64,000 nucleotides of DNA from Ephemerocybe angulata (GCA_013368325.1 JAACJK010000063.1:310001-374000); one strand, 5' to 3'. Numbered from the stretch's first letter, positions 46,111-60,534 are shown. Numbers and translations: made by a program. The notes: generated from the letters alone by a model not told the origin.

Positions 46111-48053
46111 TCAAATATTAGCGCCCATGCCCATCACGGATCTGCAAGCTAAAAAGATAAATGTCAAAGCACAACTCAACGAAATCATTAGGTGAGTCGC
46201 TTACCGTGTGTGTGGACGGCGGGGCTTACCTGGTTCCGGGGAAAGGATGGCGAAGTCACAATATATCATGACGTACATTCACAATCCTGCACTTCCGTCT
46301 GCCTGGAGACAATGAATACATTACGACAATACGTACGAGACGAGGCATAGATTGACTTACCGAGATCGACGGCGTGAGCATGCACAGTCAAAGCAAACCT
46401 GCAGACCGAATGGGGACATGTCAAAGTCAAAAATCGTCGGAAATGAGAAGTGAGAGTGACGTACATACATTTGGAGAGTATGGATCGAAATCCAGTGACC
46501 GAGAACGAGGAAGTCATCAGTGGCAATACTTTGAGTTTGAATTGAATTGGCCGGTACGTACGATGATGTCGTGAGAGTGGTCCCGAATTTTCGCTCGTCG
46601 CGCTGTCAGGGAGATATCGAATTAGGAAGTATCAAGGCGTCGACGAGGGCAAACGTACCTGAGAACCGCGCCTGTCAAAGGGTGGGTGCCAATTAGAGGC
46701 GAAACGTGGGGAATAAGTAACGTTGCCGTGACCGCGGTGCCAAAATCGGGGATGGTCGAGATGATGGTGGCTGCGTTTGCGCCGACGCAACAGAAATGCG
46801 TCTGGAAAACGGGTCGTTGGACTAGGGAGAAGGAAGGAGAAAGGGAGACTGAAATAGAGAATGAAATAGCGGCTGAAATTGACGTACCATGGAAGCTCCA
46901 ACTCCCCCTAGTCAACCTGTACTCTTCCCTGACTCCCCCAGATATCCAGCGTACCACGTAGCGGCCGCCCAAAGGGCGGTCACGATTTGTCTTGTGCTGG
47001 AACATAAGTTTCTGACTGTTACAGAAAAGCCCGAACGACGTACCCAGATGGATACGGGCTCAGTCGGGCGTACGAGCGTAAGTCGAGTTTTGATGGTGCG
47101 ACGTGGCGAACTTAGCGAACTGGGGGCTGCGGGCGGGAGGCGGTCTTGACGTGGCCATTTTCTAGTGAGGTGGCGCAACTGAAATGGATCGAAGTAGCCT
47201 GAACGGTTGGGAAGAAATGGCAGGTGAGAGGTGTTCAGAGAACGGGGATGAATGCACCGACCTGGAATTGCGCCGACACGACGTATCGAGTTCCGGGAAA
47301 CGGGGTCTGGAGGTCAAGGGGCGTCAGACTAAAGTGTAGGGATGATAGTCGACGTACCTGTGAGCCCGACTGGCCTTGACACGACAGAAATGGTTCCATA
47401 AATCGGGCTTGACCTACAAGAGACCGTCAGAAAGGATCCCAAGGGCGAAGGTCGCGTACCTCTGAGGAGTTCGAATACACGAGCGGGCGCAGCGCGCCCG
47501 CTGGTGTATGGTTGATCTTGAGTGCTTGGAGAAATGCTTGCATGACGTGGCAATATAACTATGTATCGAAATCCGGCGAGCGGGGATGCAGAGTAGTAGC
47601 ATCGGACTGCAGAGCGGCGGAGCACGCACCTGAGAGCGAGAATGGCCTTGAGACGATATAAACTCTTCCTGAAAACGGGGTCGCGCTGCAGAATGAAGTC
47701 AGTCCCGTGCAAACGAAAAAGAGACATATGTTTTGTGATTCTACCTCGCAGGAGGAAAGCGGGCGCAGGGCGCCCGCTTTCGATGAGGTCGCGACGTACT
47801 GAAGTCTGGTGGTCGCGTATTGCCTTGAGGTGTAGGTTATCTGAATGCGAACGACGATGTAGCAACGTATCGACGTCCGCCGAGCGGGACGTCGACATGC
47901 TGGAGGGAGCAGGAAGTGGGGAATTGACGGAGGGTGGGAGAATACGAGGGCGAAGGGATAGACTCAAGAGAGCCCCCTGACGCACACGCCAAGGCCACGT
48001 AGATAATTCGGCATGGTCAGCGGAGGGGACAAGCGGACGCAAATAACTGCCAT
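46111..48053 (-). CDS. Locus X, unit B
   Basis: This copy has the same start, exons and stop as in unit A. An extra C near 46909 (ctccccctag instead of ctcccctag) changes the phase of the one exon whose splicing is unresolved. Confidence 0.3.
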
Positions 48054-49852
48054 TCATTTGCAGGGACGCGTTGTGGGCGCTTCGGGTGGGCTGTGTGATG
48101 CTTCCGCCAGACGCTTTGCGTCCCACCCAAAGCCGTACTCCTGTAGTCCCTCAAGCGACACGCTACTGAGGAGGACTAAATAGATATCATGAGCCCAAGT
48201 AGACGCAGGAATAATTTGCCAGAATGCGACAGGACCAAGTCGAAAGTGTACGGCAAGGACGGAGGTCCGTACGTTTTGAGTCTGACAGCCGAAATTACAC
48301 TTGCCCGACTCCCGACGGCGCGAGAAGCGCCGAGCATGCTATCTTCCACACATTGAACTGGCCTGGATCCAGCTCGAGATTGACCACATCGTATAGATTC
48401 AGATAGTCTACTTACCTTGCGCACATAGGACTTTGCAGGCGGAGGCTGAGACGCCCAATTCGAGTGAGCGAGAAGTCTAATAGTTAGATTGACATGATTA
48501 ACATAAGCTGTCTAAACGTAAGTACGGTATCTATTGTAATGTGAGCGAGGCTCCGTTCCCCTCACGCGCATGTGCGGCCCCCTCCTCCAGCATGTCTCGA
48601 GACCTTGCAACACGCACGCATTGCGTAGCGCAAGAGCTCGAGAGACGACGGAGAGAGGGAAGAGGGAAGACGAAGAGAGAAAGGACTTACATGTGTGGAT
48701 GGGCTAAGCGATGAGGTACGGCAAGGCAAGAACGGAACTCGCTACCGAGGCGCCCAGCCCATCACCCCGCTCGCGAGTCGTATCGCCGGTCGTTTGTTGA
48801 ACGAACTGCACAGGTCACGTTCTCAGCAAATAGCTGCAACATAACGGAGGTATATAACCTATGGGACGTACCTCGGGAGTCCACCCTCCATCCGTTGTGC
48901 CGTCCCTATGCCCCGTCGTCGTCTCCATCCCGCCTCGTCGTCGTCGCCGCCGCACCTCATCCACGACGTACGACCCCCACGCCCCACCGTCATCGTCCAG
49001 ACTCTCATAACATATGGGACGTACCTCGGGAGCCCACCATCCAACCGTTATGAGGTCCCTATGCCCCGTCGTCGTCTCCACCCCACCTCGTCGTCGTCGC
49101 CGCCGTACCTCGTCCACGACGTCCAACCCCCACGCCCCACCCTCATCGCACACCACACCTTCGTGTCCCTGACCCCACGACCCGACCTCTCCTCCGCCAG
49201 CCCAGCCTCTCGCCACCAGGCCCGCCCTCGAGTCGCACGTAGTGACCATCCGCACGCCGTGCCGTCCGGGCTGCGGCTGCAGTATCGATGGGCTTCCGAC
49301 GACCACACTATCGTCTAGCCCCACTCTTGCTGTGGTCGTGTCGAGCTTTCGTCGCCATCGCGTCGTTCAAACGCCCGTGGAGATTGTCGGTGACGCCACG
49401 CAGCGTGCAACCCCCGTCGTCCCCTGTCGTTCCCGCACTACAGCTCCGACATCAGCTCCTCACGGGCTATGCTCGTTGCCTCACTCACCTCCGCATCAAG
49501 ACGGCATCCCACACGTCCCACCCCCACGCCCCAGCTCCGTTCTCTATCCCACTCGACGTCCTGCAAGCTCCAGCGTCGCCGTCCCGTTTCGCTTGTGTTC
49601 GGCGCATGCGAGGTGTAGGTGGGAAGCCGTTGTCGTTGTCGTAAGGCCCACGCTTTTCGTGTTGAAGTAGTCGTAGTCGTGTAGCGTACCTGTTCGTAGT
49701 CGGTAGAATACGCCCTCCGGCCTCGACGTGCAGCGGACATACGGTCCTGCTGCGCGTCGGGGTCAATAATGGAGGAGGGCGGAGAATGAAACACCTATGA
49801 AAAAGTGCTGAAAGTCAGTTTTCTGAGCGAGAGGAAGGGAAGAGACGACGAC

Positions 49853-50704
49853 TCACAACAATCGCAGCCTTGCCCTCCACACCCCGCTCCCATCCACCTT
49901 TCTCGGCACCGGGCTCCTCAACACAATATTCCCATCCACAACCAACTCGCCCCTCCGCTCCGCATCGTCCAACTCACTCATCTTCAAATGCGCCTTCGTC
50001 ACCGCAATACTCGGCCTTACATCCACACCCCCATCCATCGCCTCCTTGAACACCTGCGGCACAAGATGCCCCCACGGATCGAAGCTCACAATCTTCGTGG
50101 GATCGCTCCACGACGGCTGCGGCGGAATATCAACAGGTGGCTCCGTCTGCGAATAATCCGGCTTATGCGTCGGATCCAGCGCCCCCATCGCAATGCTCAG
50201 CGCGCGATAGATGCTATAACTCCCCGCGTGCGCACCAAGGGCGTTGCGCGCCTTGATGCTGCCGGGCAGGCGCGAGCAGACGACGGGCCCGCGGTCAGCG
50301 GCAGACGCCGCACCCCAGGTCAGGGGCACGGGGGCGATGCCGTGCTGGTCGGGGTAGGTCGTGAGGTTCACGCGCCCGGGGTAGAGAAGCTTCTCGCGCT
50401 CTTTGTCGGTGAGAGAGGCGAGGGCGACGCGTGCGGGCACGGGGGCGCTGCTTGGGGGCGAGGTGCTCAGAGCGGCTGGGGCGGGGGTGGAGCTTGGGGA
50501 GGTGGGGAGGGCTGTTGTGGTTAGGGGCTTGGGGGAGGTGGGCTCGAGGGGCGTGGCGCCGAGGTTGTCGAGCTAGAGGTGGTATTAGAGGTGGAACGAG
50601 ACGGGGGTCTGTCGACGTACCTTGGCTTGAAGAGCTTGCTGAGAGACTTGCAGGGCCTCGAGCTGTTGTAGGATCTGCGTCAAGACGGCGTCGGAGACGG
50701 GCAT
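49853..50704 (-). pseudogene. URC1: 3'-truncated URC1 copy, unit C
   Basis: Exon 1 (from 50704) is intact and identical to the complete gene. Exon 2 is open to a stop at 49853 just after the break, ending VDG followed by a short unrelated tail. Alternatively, a gtgagt donor overlapping this stop would splice into downstream unit sequence. It could therefore make a short protein containing only the N-terminal domain. Its exon 2 is of the AASAADRG type while exon 1 and the promoter match the complete gene. Confidence 0.85.
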
Positions 50705-52486
50705 GACGGTCGATAGTAGAGCTGGTTGAACGATTTCGAGGAGGGAGAAGGAAGAAGAAAGAAAGGGAACCAGGGTTCGCGAAAGCTCTTATACGCCTGC
50801 GATAAGGTGGGCTGATCGACCCAACCAGACTAATGGAGGGCTGATCACATGCACGCCATGCTGCTGCTGCATGCTTGCGCTAGACCCGTCCGATTACGTC
50901 GCTGCATTCCGCACATCGTGCTCTGCGCGTGGCCCCAGAGTGTTCGCGGTGGGGAGGTCATGGGGTGGAGGACAAGGGACAGCGCGGCGACGACGACGAC
51001 GATGGCCGGCGGAGGCTTGCACGCATAACAGTGACAAACAGGCAGGCCGAGGGCCGAGGCTCGATAGCTGGCGCGATATGGCCGGGGTTTTATCAGCACA
51101 TACCTTCTCAGCGATAGGCTATGATATCATGGACGTACCCTCGTGCTGCCGCGATGATATCGACGCGTTCTTCCAGTAGCCCCTATCTCGATCGTGATGT
51201 GCATGCAGGCGCATGTCCCTCTATCGCCGCCCTCCCTCTCCCCTGTCGATGATCCACTCTTCCATCCCCGACCGTCCCTCCGTCCCCTCCGCGCGCCTTG
51301 CATGCGACTTTATACATCCCGTGTTTCCGTCCTGCCCTATATGTCCACCCCTCGCTCTTTATCTCCAAACGCATCCCGCCATTCCTTCCCATTTGACTTG
51401 CTCTCGGATACGCCAGATTCATGTACTAGCATAGCGGTCAATATTATACTTGGAATTCAAAGATTACGCACATTGGAGGGAACGCGATCGGCCTGCGCGC
51501 CGATCACGTCAACACGCGTTTAGGCGCTTAGTATCCGTATTCCCATATCGCCGCACAATAAACTCTGCTCGTCGAACAAATTCACGACACCTAAAGATAA
51601 ATAAGTTGGAATCGCAGCACACGCGCATGCGAGAGGTTTGGGCGATAATCGCACAAAGTCTATACAGGGAACGACTGAATCGCATAGTGTTCCGAGTTTG
51701 ACTCTGCTCGCACTCGCAACTACACTTCACTACAGTCGCGAGTTTCTAATTTGTAAATAGTCGGGACAAGTCAAGCAAAGAAATGCATACATAATCGAGG
51801 CCTTCAAGTTGTACGAATTCCGACAACACTTGCAAAACATCACACCAGAGTTATGTGGGTAATTAGATAGCATTGAGCAAACTTGTTAATCTACTTTACA
51901 GCGAGCTTCAATATTCTATGTTCTATCTAGCATCTACATTCCCAGAAAGCTTCAAGACCAAATGCCCTAATGCATCGAACCTCGAACAAGTCGGCGCCGA
52001 CCGTCTCACAGAATCAAACTCAAAGTCCAAATAGAAATCCTTTACGCCGCTGGCTCAAAATTCGGTCATACACCCACTCATGACTCAATACCCTCCATCC
52101 CCATCCAAACGGAGCTAAACGTGACCCAATCAATCCACCTCCCGCCGTTCGGCAGCGACCCCGCCCTCATGCTGTGTCCACCAAGTTTACATCTCCACTA
52201 TGTATGTAGGGCGCCCGCGCCTTCATCCAAGGCGCTTAAGACACGCTCTCACACAACGTCAATCAGCGCCATCCAAACCAGCGCACGGCGCCGAGCCAAG
52301 CTCCTACCGGCCTCAGAAAACCCACCCTGGCCGAAACTGACCGCAGCCAAGTTCGAGATAGACTCGCAGTCTTGCGCACCCGGCTCTGCTCCGGTTCACC
52401 GAGTCTGTGAGCGGGAGGCACGTCCCTCGCCGACTTACCCTTGACATATACCAACTTACTCACTCACACGCAAGGATCAAACTACG

Positions 52487-53473
52487 CTACGCTGTACTAC
52501 AACTAATATAAATCTCGTCTGCCCCGGATTGAATAGCCCTTGTGCACGGGGCGAATCTGAATGAATGGATATTTAGGACGTGGTGGGATGAGTGCGACAG
52601 GGTAAATCAGGACTTACATACTGACGGCATAACGACATCGAGTCGTTCTTCGGAACGACGGCGCTAGATAGCGTCTCCAGGGGGCAGACTGTGCTGGGCG
52701 CGCGAACTCTGATGAATACTGCAGTTAGTCGACTCCCGCAATGCAATCACTAGTAACTACGTACCTGCGCACACACAACATCATACGGGTCTTCATGTCT
52801 GTATGACGGAGACAAAATCAGAACCGAGGGCTTGGAGGTTGATGAAGTATTGACTTACCTTGCATGCAGGGTCGCGTCAGACGTCGTCAACGACGCCCCA
52901 TCCTATCAAGCACAGACCAAGTCAGCAAAATCGAGGAGAGTGAACAGTCGGTAACATACCTGGAATATGCCTGCGAAGGTGACATGTAGGGGTGTTGGTG
53001 AAGACGAGCTGGGGTCGAGGTCAGCGTGGTGCGCAAAGAAGGAAGGGGGCCGCCGACATACCGTCATATCGTGCCACGTCAAATGTCTACGCCGGGCCTT
53101 CTGGTAGTGGTCTGGTCGTAGGTGGGCTGCGAATGTTTACGAGACTTGAGCCTGGAGAACAGGGTGGAGAGGGTGGTGAGCGGAGTCGTCGTGTCAAAGA
53201 CGGTGGATGGGTACTAACCGCGTGTAGGACGCATGGCGAATGGAGGAGATGGAGAACGTACCAATGTCAAGCGCATCGAGGTGCGCCAGACCACTGTAAG
53301 CAACGACGAAATCAGCCAGAAAGTCGAAGCCGAGATATAATGATGCATGACTTACTTGGGTCTCAGTCGTCGTCTTAGACGACGGCGACGACGACGACGA
53401 CGAATTTTGCGGTCGACGTGGATGGCGAACGAGGGCAGGAAGGAATGGGGGAGAAAGGAGGGGCCGTGGGGAT
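52487..53473 (-). CDS. Locus Y, unit C
   Basis: This copy has the same six-exon chain and stop (52487) as in unit A, with no difference seen in the exons. Confidence 0.4.
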
Positions 53474-55929
53474 ATAACCAAAGGGAGGGGGTGACAAGTG
53501 CGGGCATCAGTCACACTTGTTACCTTACATCAACAACGGAGGTGATAGGGGCAAACGGCGCACTGACCTCAAAATCGGGGTCTACGACGACGACGACAGA
53601 AAGACAGCGACGAGCACCGTCTGAACGATGAAAAAGAGAGAAATAGAGGTGGTGAAATAATAGAGGGTGAAAAAGAAGTGAAAGGGAATTGGGGAAAAGG
53701 AAGGGAGATGGGGAAGTGAGGGTAAGCCGACCGAACCCTCCACCTTTAATACCTTCCACCTCCCTCCCAGCACAGCCCAATTTCAGAGGCCCAACCAAGG
53801 CCCAGCCTACCTATGTGACAGCCCTTCCGAATATCCGGACGCTAGCTCCTCGCGTCTCCAACGCGATTTCGAGTCCAGACGCCTTTACGTCTCCACCGCC
53901 CTCCTCCGATTCGCTCTCTCCCACTTCTTCCCTCGGAACGCACTCAATCAGCCATTTGGGCTGTCTGCGGCTGTCACGTGCATCACACGTAAGGCTGCCA
54001 AGGACAGGCCAAGGTGCGGGAGAGTGTGTAAATCGAGTTATTTCGGGCGTACGGAACGAGGAGGAGATGGCTCCATACGGTTGAGGAGATCGTCGATCTG
54101 AGTGCCTGGGTGAGTTGGGGGGAGTTAATAGGGTCAATGTAAGTATGTATGGCTATCCATTGAAACTTGTATATACTCAGAGCATTAGTTTTGGCATTGA
54201 AAGTACCTATGGTGTGCATGTAAGTACGGCGCCTATGCTCACCGTAAGCTCTCTCGAATGCATGCCCGCCGACCTTCGGGCACTCTGGGCCCCACTAACC
54301 TTTTTTCTCACATGCCAAGATATACTTACGATAGATTTAACCTTGTATATAATCCCGTTGTACGTACCGCATGCGCAACGCGCTGTTCTCCTCCCGGCGC
54401 TCATTCCATCCACCAAAATGCAAAGTTCAACTTGAAATCTTCGCTCGATCACATCGCAGCTGTCAAGGTACGTTACCATCATCTAGTCTAGTGTGTGAAA
54501 TATACAACTTGGTAACATTTGAATGGCAACGAGAATGCGATTTGTGCGAGGGGAACGGGGAGGGTGGAACGGCGGTGATATCAAATTGGTGAAGTTGAAC
54601 TTTTGGGTCGGATCTGGGAAGAGCTGGTGCATACCAGAGATAACAGAGACTTTTACCAGTAATATAAAGTGGTGTATGCGCTTCTATAGCACACAGGTAA
54701 ACGCGGTGAGGCTGGAAACCGTTTTTCGCTCTTGGGCGCTTAATTTAGATGGACGCGATTCCTCAATGACGCAAGTTCATTTCCGGGATATCAAGCTTCA
54801 AGGCTAATTAAGAGATTACTTAACTTCCTGTTTATTTTATTATAACTCTAATTAGCCTTCGATGTGACCCATAATGTTTGGGCGACCCCAGAAACAACAC
54901 CGTTCATTTTTGAATATTTCACAACTGAGTGTTCGCCCCGTTATAGACCATGACGGGATCCAAACAAATTTTACCATGGGTAATCAGTTGTGTTGGGCAC
55001 TTTTCTACTTAGCAGTTACTGTTAAGCCAAGTCGAGATCTAGGCCAAGTCGGACATCCAGGAACCGCCAACGTACGCGCCGATATCTGAGTCTAATTTCT
55101 CGTTGATTAGTCCAAATCTTCGATATCATCCGTTACGTTTGAGTCTCTTCGGAAACTTGATATCAATTATGTGGCCGGGTGTAGTGTTACACATTCGTAA
55201 ATTTGCACGCCCGTCCATGTGGGGTGTCGGATTGATTTGCAGATTTGAGTCAAAACTGGATGGATGGACTGCGTGCGTGGCTGTATGGAGACTTCCCACA
55301 ATACACTTGTATGTGAGCCCAGTTATAGTCGCCTGAATAGAACTCTGAGCTCTCTACAAATCCAAATTTACCATACGCAATGTATACGACCCCAGAGGAG
55401 ACCATGAATGTGCGGGGAACAAGGGTCCATGTACGATAATCACATTCGGCGGTATAGAGGTGCCTGGGTCATCCCCAAAATAGATTAACGTAGCCTGGAG
55501 TACACGGGAGGCGTCTCTAATTTAAATGATACGTATACAATACGCCCGACCCTGGAAATTCAACCGACTGGGCGCGACGCGCGCGAGCAACGGTCACCCT
55601 CGGAGCCCGCTTCCGAGAGCCCGTTTTTCGCGAATCCGGTGCGGCGGCACCTGCGGACTCGGTACGTACGTCCTAGTCGAATTCAAAACATTCTCCCAGG
55701 TCAACGCTCACGGGCCTTTTCCACTCTGGGTGCTCAGCGGCACCGTGTTCTCTCACTTAATTCGGCGGCGGCGCCGGCTCAGTTGCAGAACTCACAGCCT
55801 ATCGTGACGGGTCCCAGCCTCTCATCCACTACATAAACTGAGTTCAGACTCTCAGACAGTAACACGGTATGCAAGAGAAGTTAGCGAGAGGCCGAAGTGA
55901 GCGAGGGAGAGTGACGTACTGCGTGACGA

Positions 55930-57872
55930 TCAAATATTAGCGCCCATGCCCATCACGGATCTGCAAGCTAAAAAGATAAATGTCAAAGCACAACTCAACG
56001 AAATCATTAGGTGAGTCGCTTACCGTGTGTGTGGACGGCGGGGCTTACCTGGTTCCGGGGAAAGGATGGCGAAGTCACAATATATCATGACGTACATTCA
56101 CAATCCTGCACTTCCGTCTGCCTGGAGACAATGAATACATTACGACAATACGTACGAGACGAGGCATAGATTGACTTACCGAGATCGACGGCGTGAGCAT
56201 GCACAGTCAAAGCAAACCTGCAGACCGAATGGGGACATGTCAAAGTCAAAAATCGTCGGAAATGAGAAGTGAGAGTGACGTACATACATTTGGAGAGTAT
56301 GGATCGAAATCCAGTGACCGAGAACGAGGAAGTCATCAGTGGCAATACTTTGAGTTTGAATTGAATTGGCCGGTACGTACGATGATGTCGTGAGAGTGGT
56401 CCCGAATTTTCGCTCGTCGCGCTGTCAGGGAGATATCGAATTAGGAAGTATCAAGGCGTCGACGAGGGCAAACGTACCTGAGAACCGCGCCTGTCAAAGG
56501 GTGGGTGCCAATTAGAGGCGAAACGTGGGGAATAAGTAACGTTGCCGTGACCGCGGTGCCAAAATCGGGGATGGTCGAGATGATGGTGGCTGCGTTTGCG
56601 CCGACGCAACAGAAATGCGTCTGGAAAACGGGTCGTTGGACTAGGGAGAAGGAAGGAGAAAGGGAGACTGAAATAGAGAATGAAATAGCGGCTGAAATTG
56701 ACGTACCATGGAAGCTCCAACTCCCCCTAGTCAACCTGTACTCTTCCCTGACTCCCCCAGATATCCAGCGTACCACGTAGCGGCCGCCCAAAGGGCGGTC
56801 ACGATTTGTCTTGTGCTGGAACATAAGTTTCTGACTGTTACAGAAAAGCCCGAACGACGTACCCAGATGGATACGGGCTCAGTCGGGCGTACGAGCGTAA
56901 GTCGAGTTTTGATGGTGCGACGTGGCGAACTTAGCGAACTGGGGGCTGCGGGCGGGAGGCGGTCTTGACGTGGCCATTTTCTAGTGAGGTGGCGCAACTG
57001 AAATGGATCGAAGTAGCCTGAACGGTTGGGAAGAAATGGCAGGTGAGAGGTGTTCAGAGAACGGGGATGAATGCACCGACCTGGAATTGCGCCGACACGA
57101 CGTATCGAGTTCCGGGAAACGGGGTCTGGAGGTCAAGGGGCGTCAGACTAAAGTGTAGGGATGATAGTCGACGTACCTGTGAGCCCGACTGGCCTTGACA
57201 CGACAGAAATGGTTCCATAAATCGGGCTTGACCTACAAGAGACCGTCAGAAAGGATCCCAAGGGCGAAGGTCGCGTACCTCTGAGGAGTTCGAATACACG
57301 AGCGGGCGCAGCGCGCCCGCTGGTGTATGGTTGATCTTGAGTGCTTGGAGAAATGCTTGCATGACGTGGCAATATAACTATGTATCGAAATCCGGCGAGC
57401 GGGGATGCAGAGTAGTAGCATCGGACTGCAGAGCGGCGGAGCACGCACCTGAGAGCGAGAATGGCCTTGAGACGATATAAACTCTTCCTGAAAACGGGGT
57501 CGCGCTGCAGAATGAAGTCAGTCCCGTGCAAACGAAAAAGAGACATATGTTTTGTGATTCTACCTCGCAGGAGGAAAGCGGGCGCAGGGCGCCCGCTTTC
57601 GATGAGGTCGCGACGTACTGAAGTCTGGTGGTCGCGTATTGCCTTGAGGTGTAGGTTATCTGAATGCGAACGACGATGTAGCAACGTATCGACGTCCGCC
57701 GAGCGGGACGTCGACATGCTGGAGGGAGCAGGAAGTGGGGAATTGACGGAGGGTGGGAGAATACGAGGGCGAAGGGATAGACTCAAGAGAGCCCCCTGAC
57801 GCACACGCCAAGGCCACGTAGATAATTCGGCATGGTCAGCGGAGGGGACAAGCGGACGCAAATAACTGCCAT
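55930..57872 (-). CDS. Locus X, unit C
   Basis: This copy has the same start (57872) and stop (55930) signals as in unit A. It shares the extra C of unit B near 56728. Confidence 0.3.
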
Positions 57873-59674
57873 TCATTTGCAGGGACGCGTTGTGGGCGCT
57901 TCGGGTGGGCTGTGTGATGCTTCCGCCAGACGCTTTGCGTCCCACCCAAAGCCGTACTCCTGTAGTCCCTCAAGCGACACGCTACTGAGGAGGACTAAAT
58001 AGATATCATGAGCCCAAGTAGACGCAGGAATAATTTGCCAGAATGCGACAGGACCAAGTCGAAAGTGTACGGCAAGGACGGAGGTCCGTACGTTTTGAGT
58101 CTGACAGCCGAAATTACACTTGCCCGACTCCCGACGGCGCGAGAAGCGCCGAGCATGCTATCTTCCACACATTGAACTGGCCTGGATCCAGCTCGAGATT
58201 GACCACATCGTATAGATTCAGATAGTCTACTTACCTTGCGCACATAGGACTTTGCAGGCGGAGGCTGAGACGCCCAATTCGAGTGAGCGAGAAGTCTAAT
58301 AGTTAGATTGACATGATTAACATAAGCTGTCTAAACGTAAGTACGGTATCTATTGTAATGTGAGCGAGGCTCCGTTCCCCTCACGCGCATGTGCGGCCCC
58401 CTCCTCCAGCATGTCTCGAGACCTTGCAACACGCACGCATTGCGTAGCGCAAGAGCTCGAGAGACGACGGAGAGAGGGAAGAGGGAAGACGAAGAGAGAA
58501 AGGACTTACATGTGTGGATGGGCTAAGCGATGAGGTACGGCAAGGCAAGAACGGAACTCGCTACCGAGGCGCCCAGCCCATCACCCCGCTCGCGAGTCGT
58601 ATCGCCGGTCGTTTGTTGAACGAACTGCACAGGTCACGTTCTCAGCAAATAGCTGCAACATAACGGAGGTATATAACCTATGGGACGTACCTCGGGAGTC
58701 CACCCTCCATCCGTTGTGCCGTCCCTATGCCCCGTCGTCGTCTCCATCCCGCCTCGTCGTCGTCGCCGCCGCACCTCATCCACGACGTACGACCCCCACG
58801 CCCCACCGTCATCGTCCAGACTCTCATAACATATGGGACGTACCTCGGGAGCCCACCATCCAACCGTTATGAGGTCCCTATGCCCCGTCGTCGTCTCCAC
58901 CCCACCTCGTCGTCGTCGCCGCCGTACCTCGTCCACGACGTCCAACCCCCACGCCCCACCCTCATCGCACACCACACCTTCGTGTCCCTGACCCCACGAC
59001 CCGACCTCTCCTCCGCCAGCCCAGCCTCTCGCCACCAGGCCCGCCCTCGAGTCGCACGTAGTGACCATCCGCACGCCGTGCCGTCCGGGCTGCGGCTGCA
59101 GTATCGATGGGCTTCCGACGACCACACTATCGTCTAGCCCCACTCTTGCTGTGGTCGTGTCGAGCTTTCGTCGCCATCGCGTCGTTCAAACGCCCGTGGA
59201 GATTGTCGGTGACGCCACGCAGCGTGCAACCCCCGTCGTCCCCTGTCGTTCCCGCACTACAGCTCCGACATCAGCTCCTCACGGGCTATGCTCGTTGCCT
59301 CACTCACCTCCGCATCAAGACGGCATCCCACACGTCCCACCCCCACGCCCCAGCTCCGTTCTCTATCCCACTCGACGTCCTGCAAGCTCCAGCGTCGCCG
59401 TCCCGTTTCGCTTGTGTTCGGCGCATGCGAGGTGTAGGTGGGAAGCCGTTGTCGTTGTCGTAAGGCCCACGCTTTTCGTGTTGAAGTAGTCGTAGTCGTG
59501 TAGCGTACCTGTTCGTAGTCGGTAGAATACGCCCTCCGGCCTCGACGTGCAGCGGACATACGGTCCTGCTGCGCGTCGGGGTCAATAATGGAGGAGGGCG
59601 GAGAATGAAACACCTATGAAAAAGTGCTGAAAGTCAGTTTTCTGAGCGAGAGGAAGGGAAGAGACGACGACTCA

Positions 59675-60534
59675 CATCGATCAATCGCAGCCTTGCCCTC
59701 CACACCCGTATGCGATCCTCGCTCCCATCCACCCGGCACCGGACTCCTCAACACAATACTCCCATCCACAACCAACTCTCCCCTCCTCTCCGCATCGTCC
59801 AACTCACTCATCTTCAAATGCGCCTTCGTCACCGCAATACTTGGCCTTACATCCACACCCCCATCCATCGCCTCCTTGAACACCTGCGGCACAAGGTGCC
59901 CCCACGGATCGAAGCTCACAATCTTCGTAGGATCGCTCCACGACGGCTGCGGCGGAATATCCACAGGTGGCTCCGTCTGCGAATAATCCGGCTTATGCGT
60001 CGGATCCAGCGCCCCCATCGCAATGCTCAGCGCGCGATAGATGCTATAACTCCCCGCGTGCGCACCAAGGGCGTTGCGCGCCTTGATGCTGCCGGGCAGG
60101 CGCGAGCAGACGACGGGCCCGCGGTCAGCGGCAGACGCCGCACCCCAGGTCAGGGGCACGGGGGCGATGCCGTGCTGGTCGGGGTAGGTCGTGAGGTTCA
60201 CGCGCCCGGGGTAGAGAAGCTTCTCGCGCTCTTTGTCGGTGAGAGAGGCGAGGGCGACGCGTGCGGGCACGGGGGCGCTGCTTGGGGGCGAGGTGCTCAG
60301 AGCGGCTGGGGCGGGGGTGGAGCTTGGGGAGGTGGGGAGGGCTGTTGTGGTTAGGGGCTTGGGGGAGGTGGGCTCGAGGGGCGTGGCGCCGAGGTTGTCG
60401 AGCTAGAGGTGGTATTAGAGGTGGAACGAGACGGGGGTCTGTCGACGTACCTTGGCTTGAAGAGCTTGCTGAGATACTTGCAGCGCCTCGAGCTGTTGCA
60501 GGATCTGCGTCAAGACGGCGTCGGAGACGGGCAT
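59675..60534 (-). pseudogene. URC1: 3'-truncated URC1 copy D with diverged promoter
   Basis: Exon 1 starts at 60534 and keeps the full MPVSDAVLTQILQQLEAL start with silent changes. Exon 2 is open. It lacks the segment after SPVP, then rejoins Urc1-like GVEGKAAID before diverging at a gtgagt donor near 59675. So the frame is kept for about 250 residues and this copy could be a functional N-terminal-only protein or the start of a chimeric transcript reading into unit C. The metal-binding half is absent. Its upstream sequence differs from that of the other three copies. Confidence 0.8.

Larger units (their letters stand above)
40084..49889. repeat. Tandem unit B (about 9.81 kb)
   Basis: This is the second tandem unit, in the same orientation and with the same content as unit A. 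It carries a few private indels, for example one base lost near 41473, one near 42021 and four near 43527. Confidence 0.95.
49890..59724. repeat. Tandem unit C (about 9.83 kb)
   Basis: This is the third tandem unit, ending at the fourth URC1 fragment. In several small indels it agrees with unit A against B (gatgcatgactt) and in others with B against A (gggacgtacctcggg), so the units have exchanged sequence or carry scattered read errors. Confidence 0.95.
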
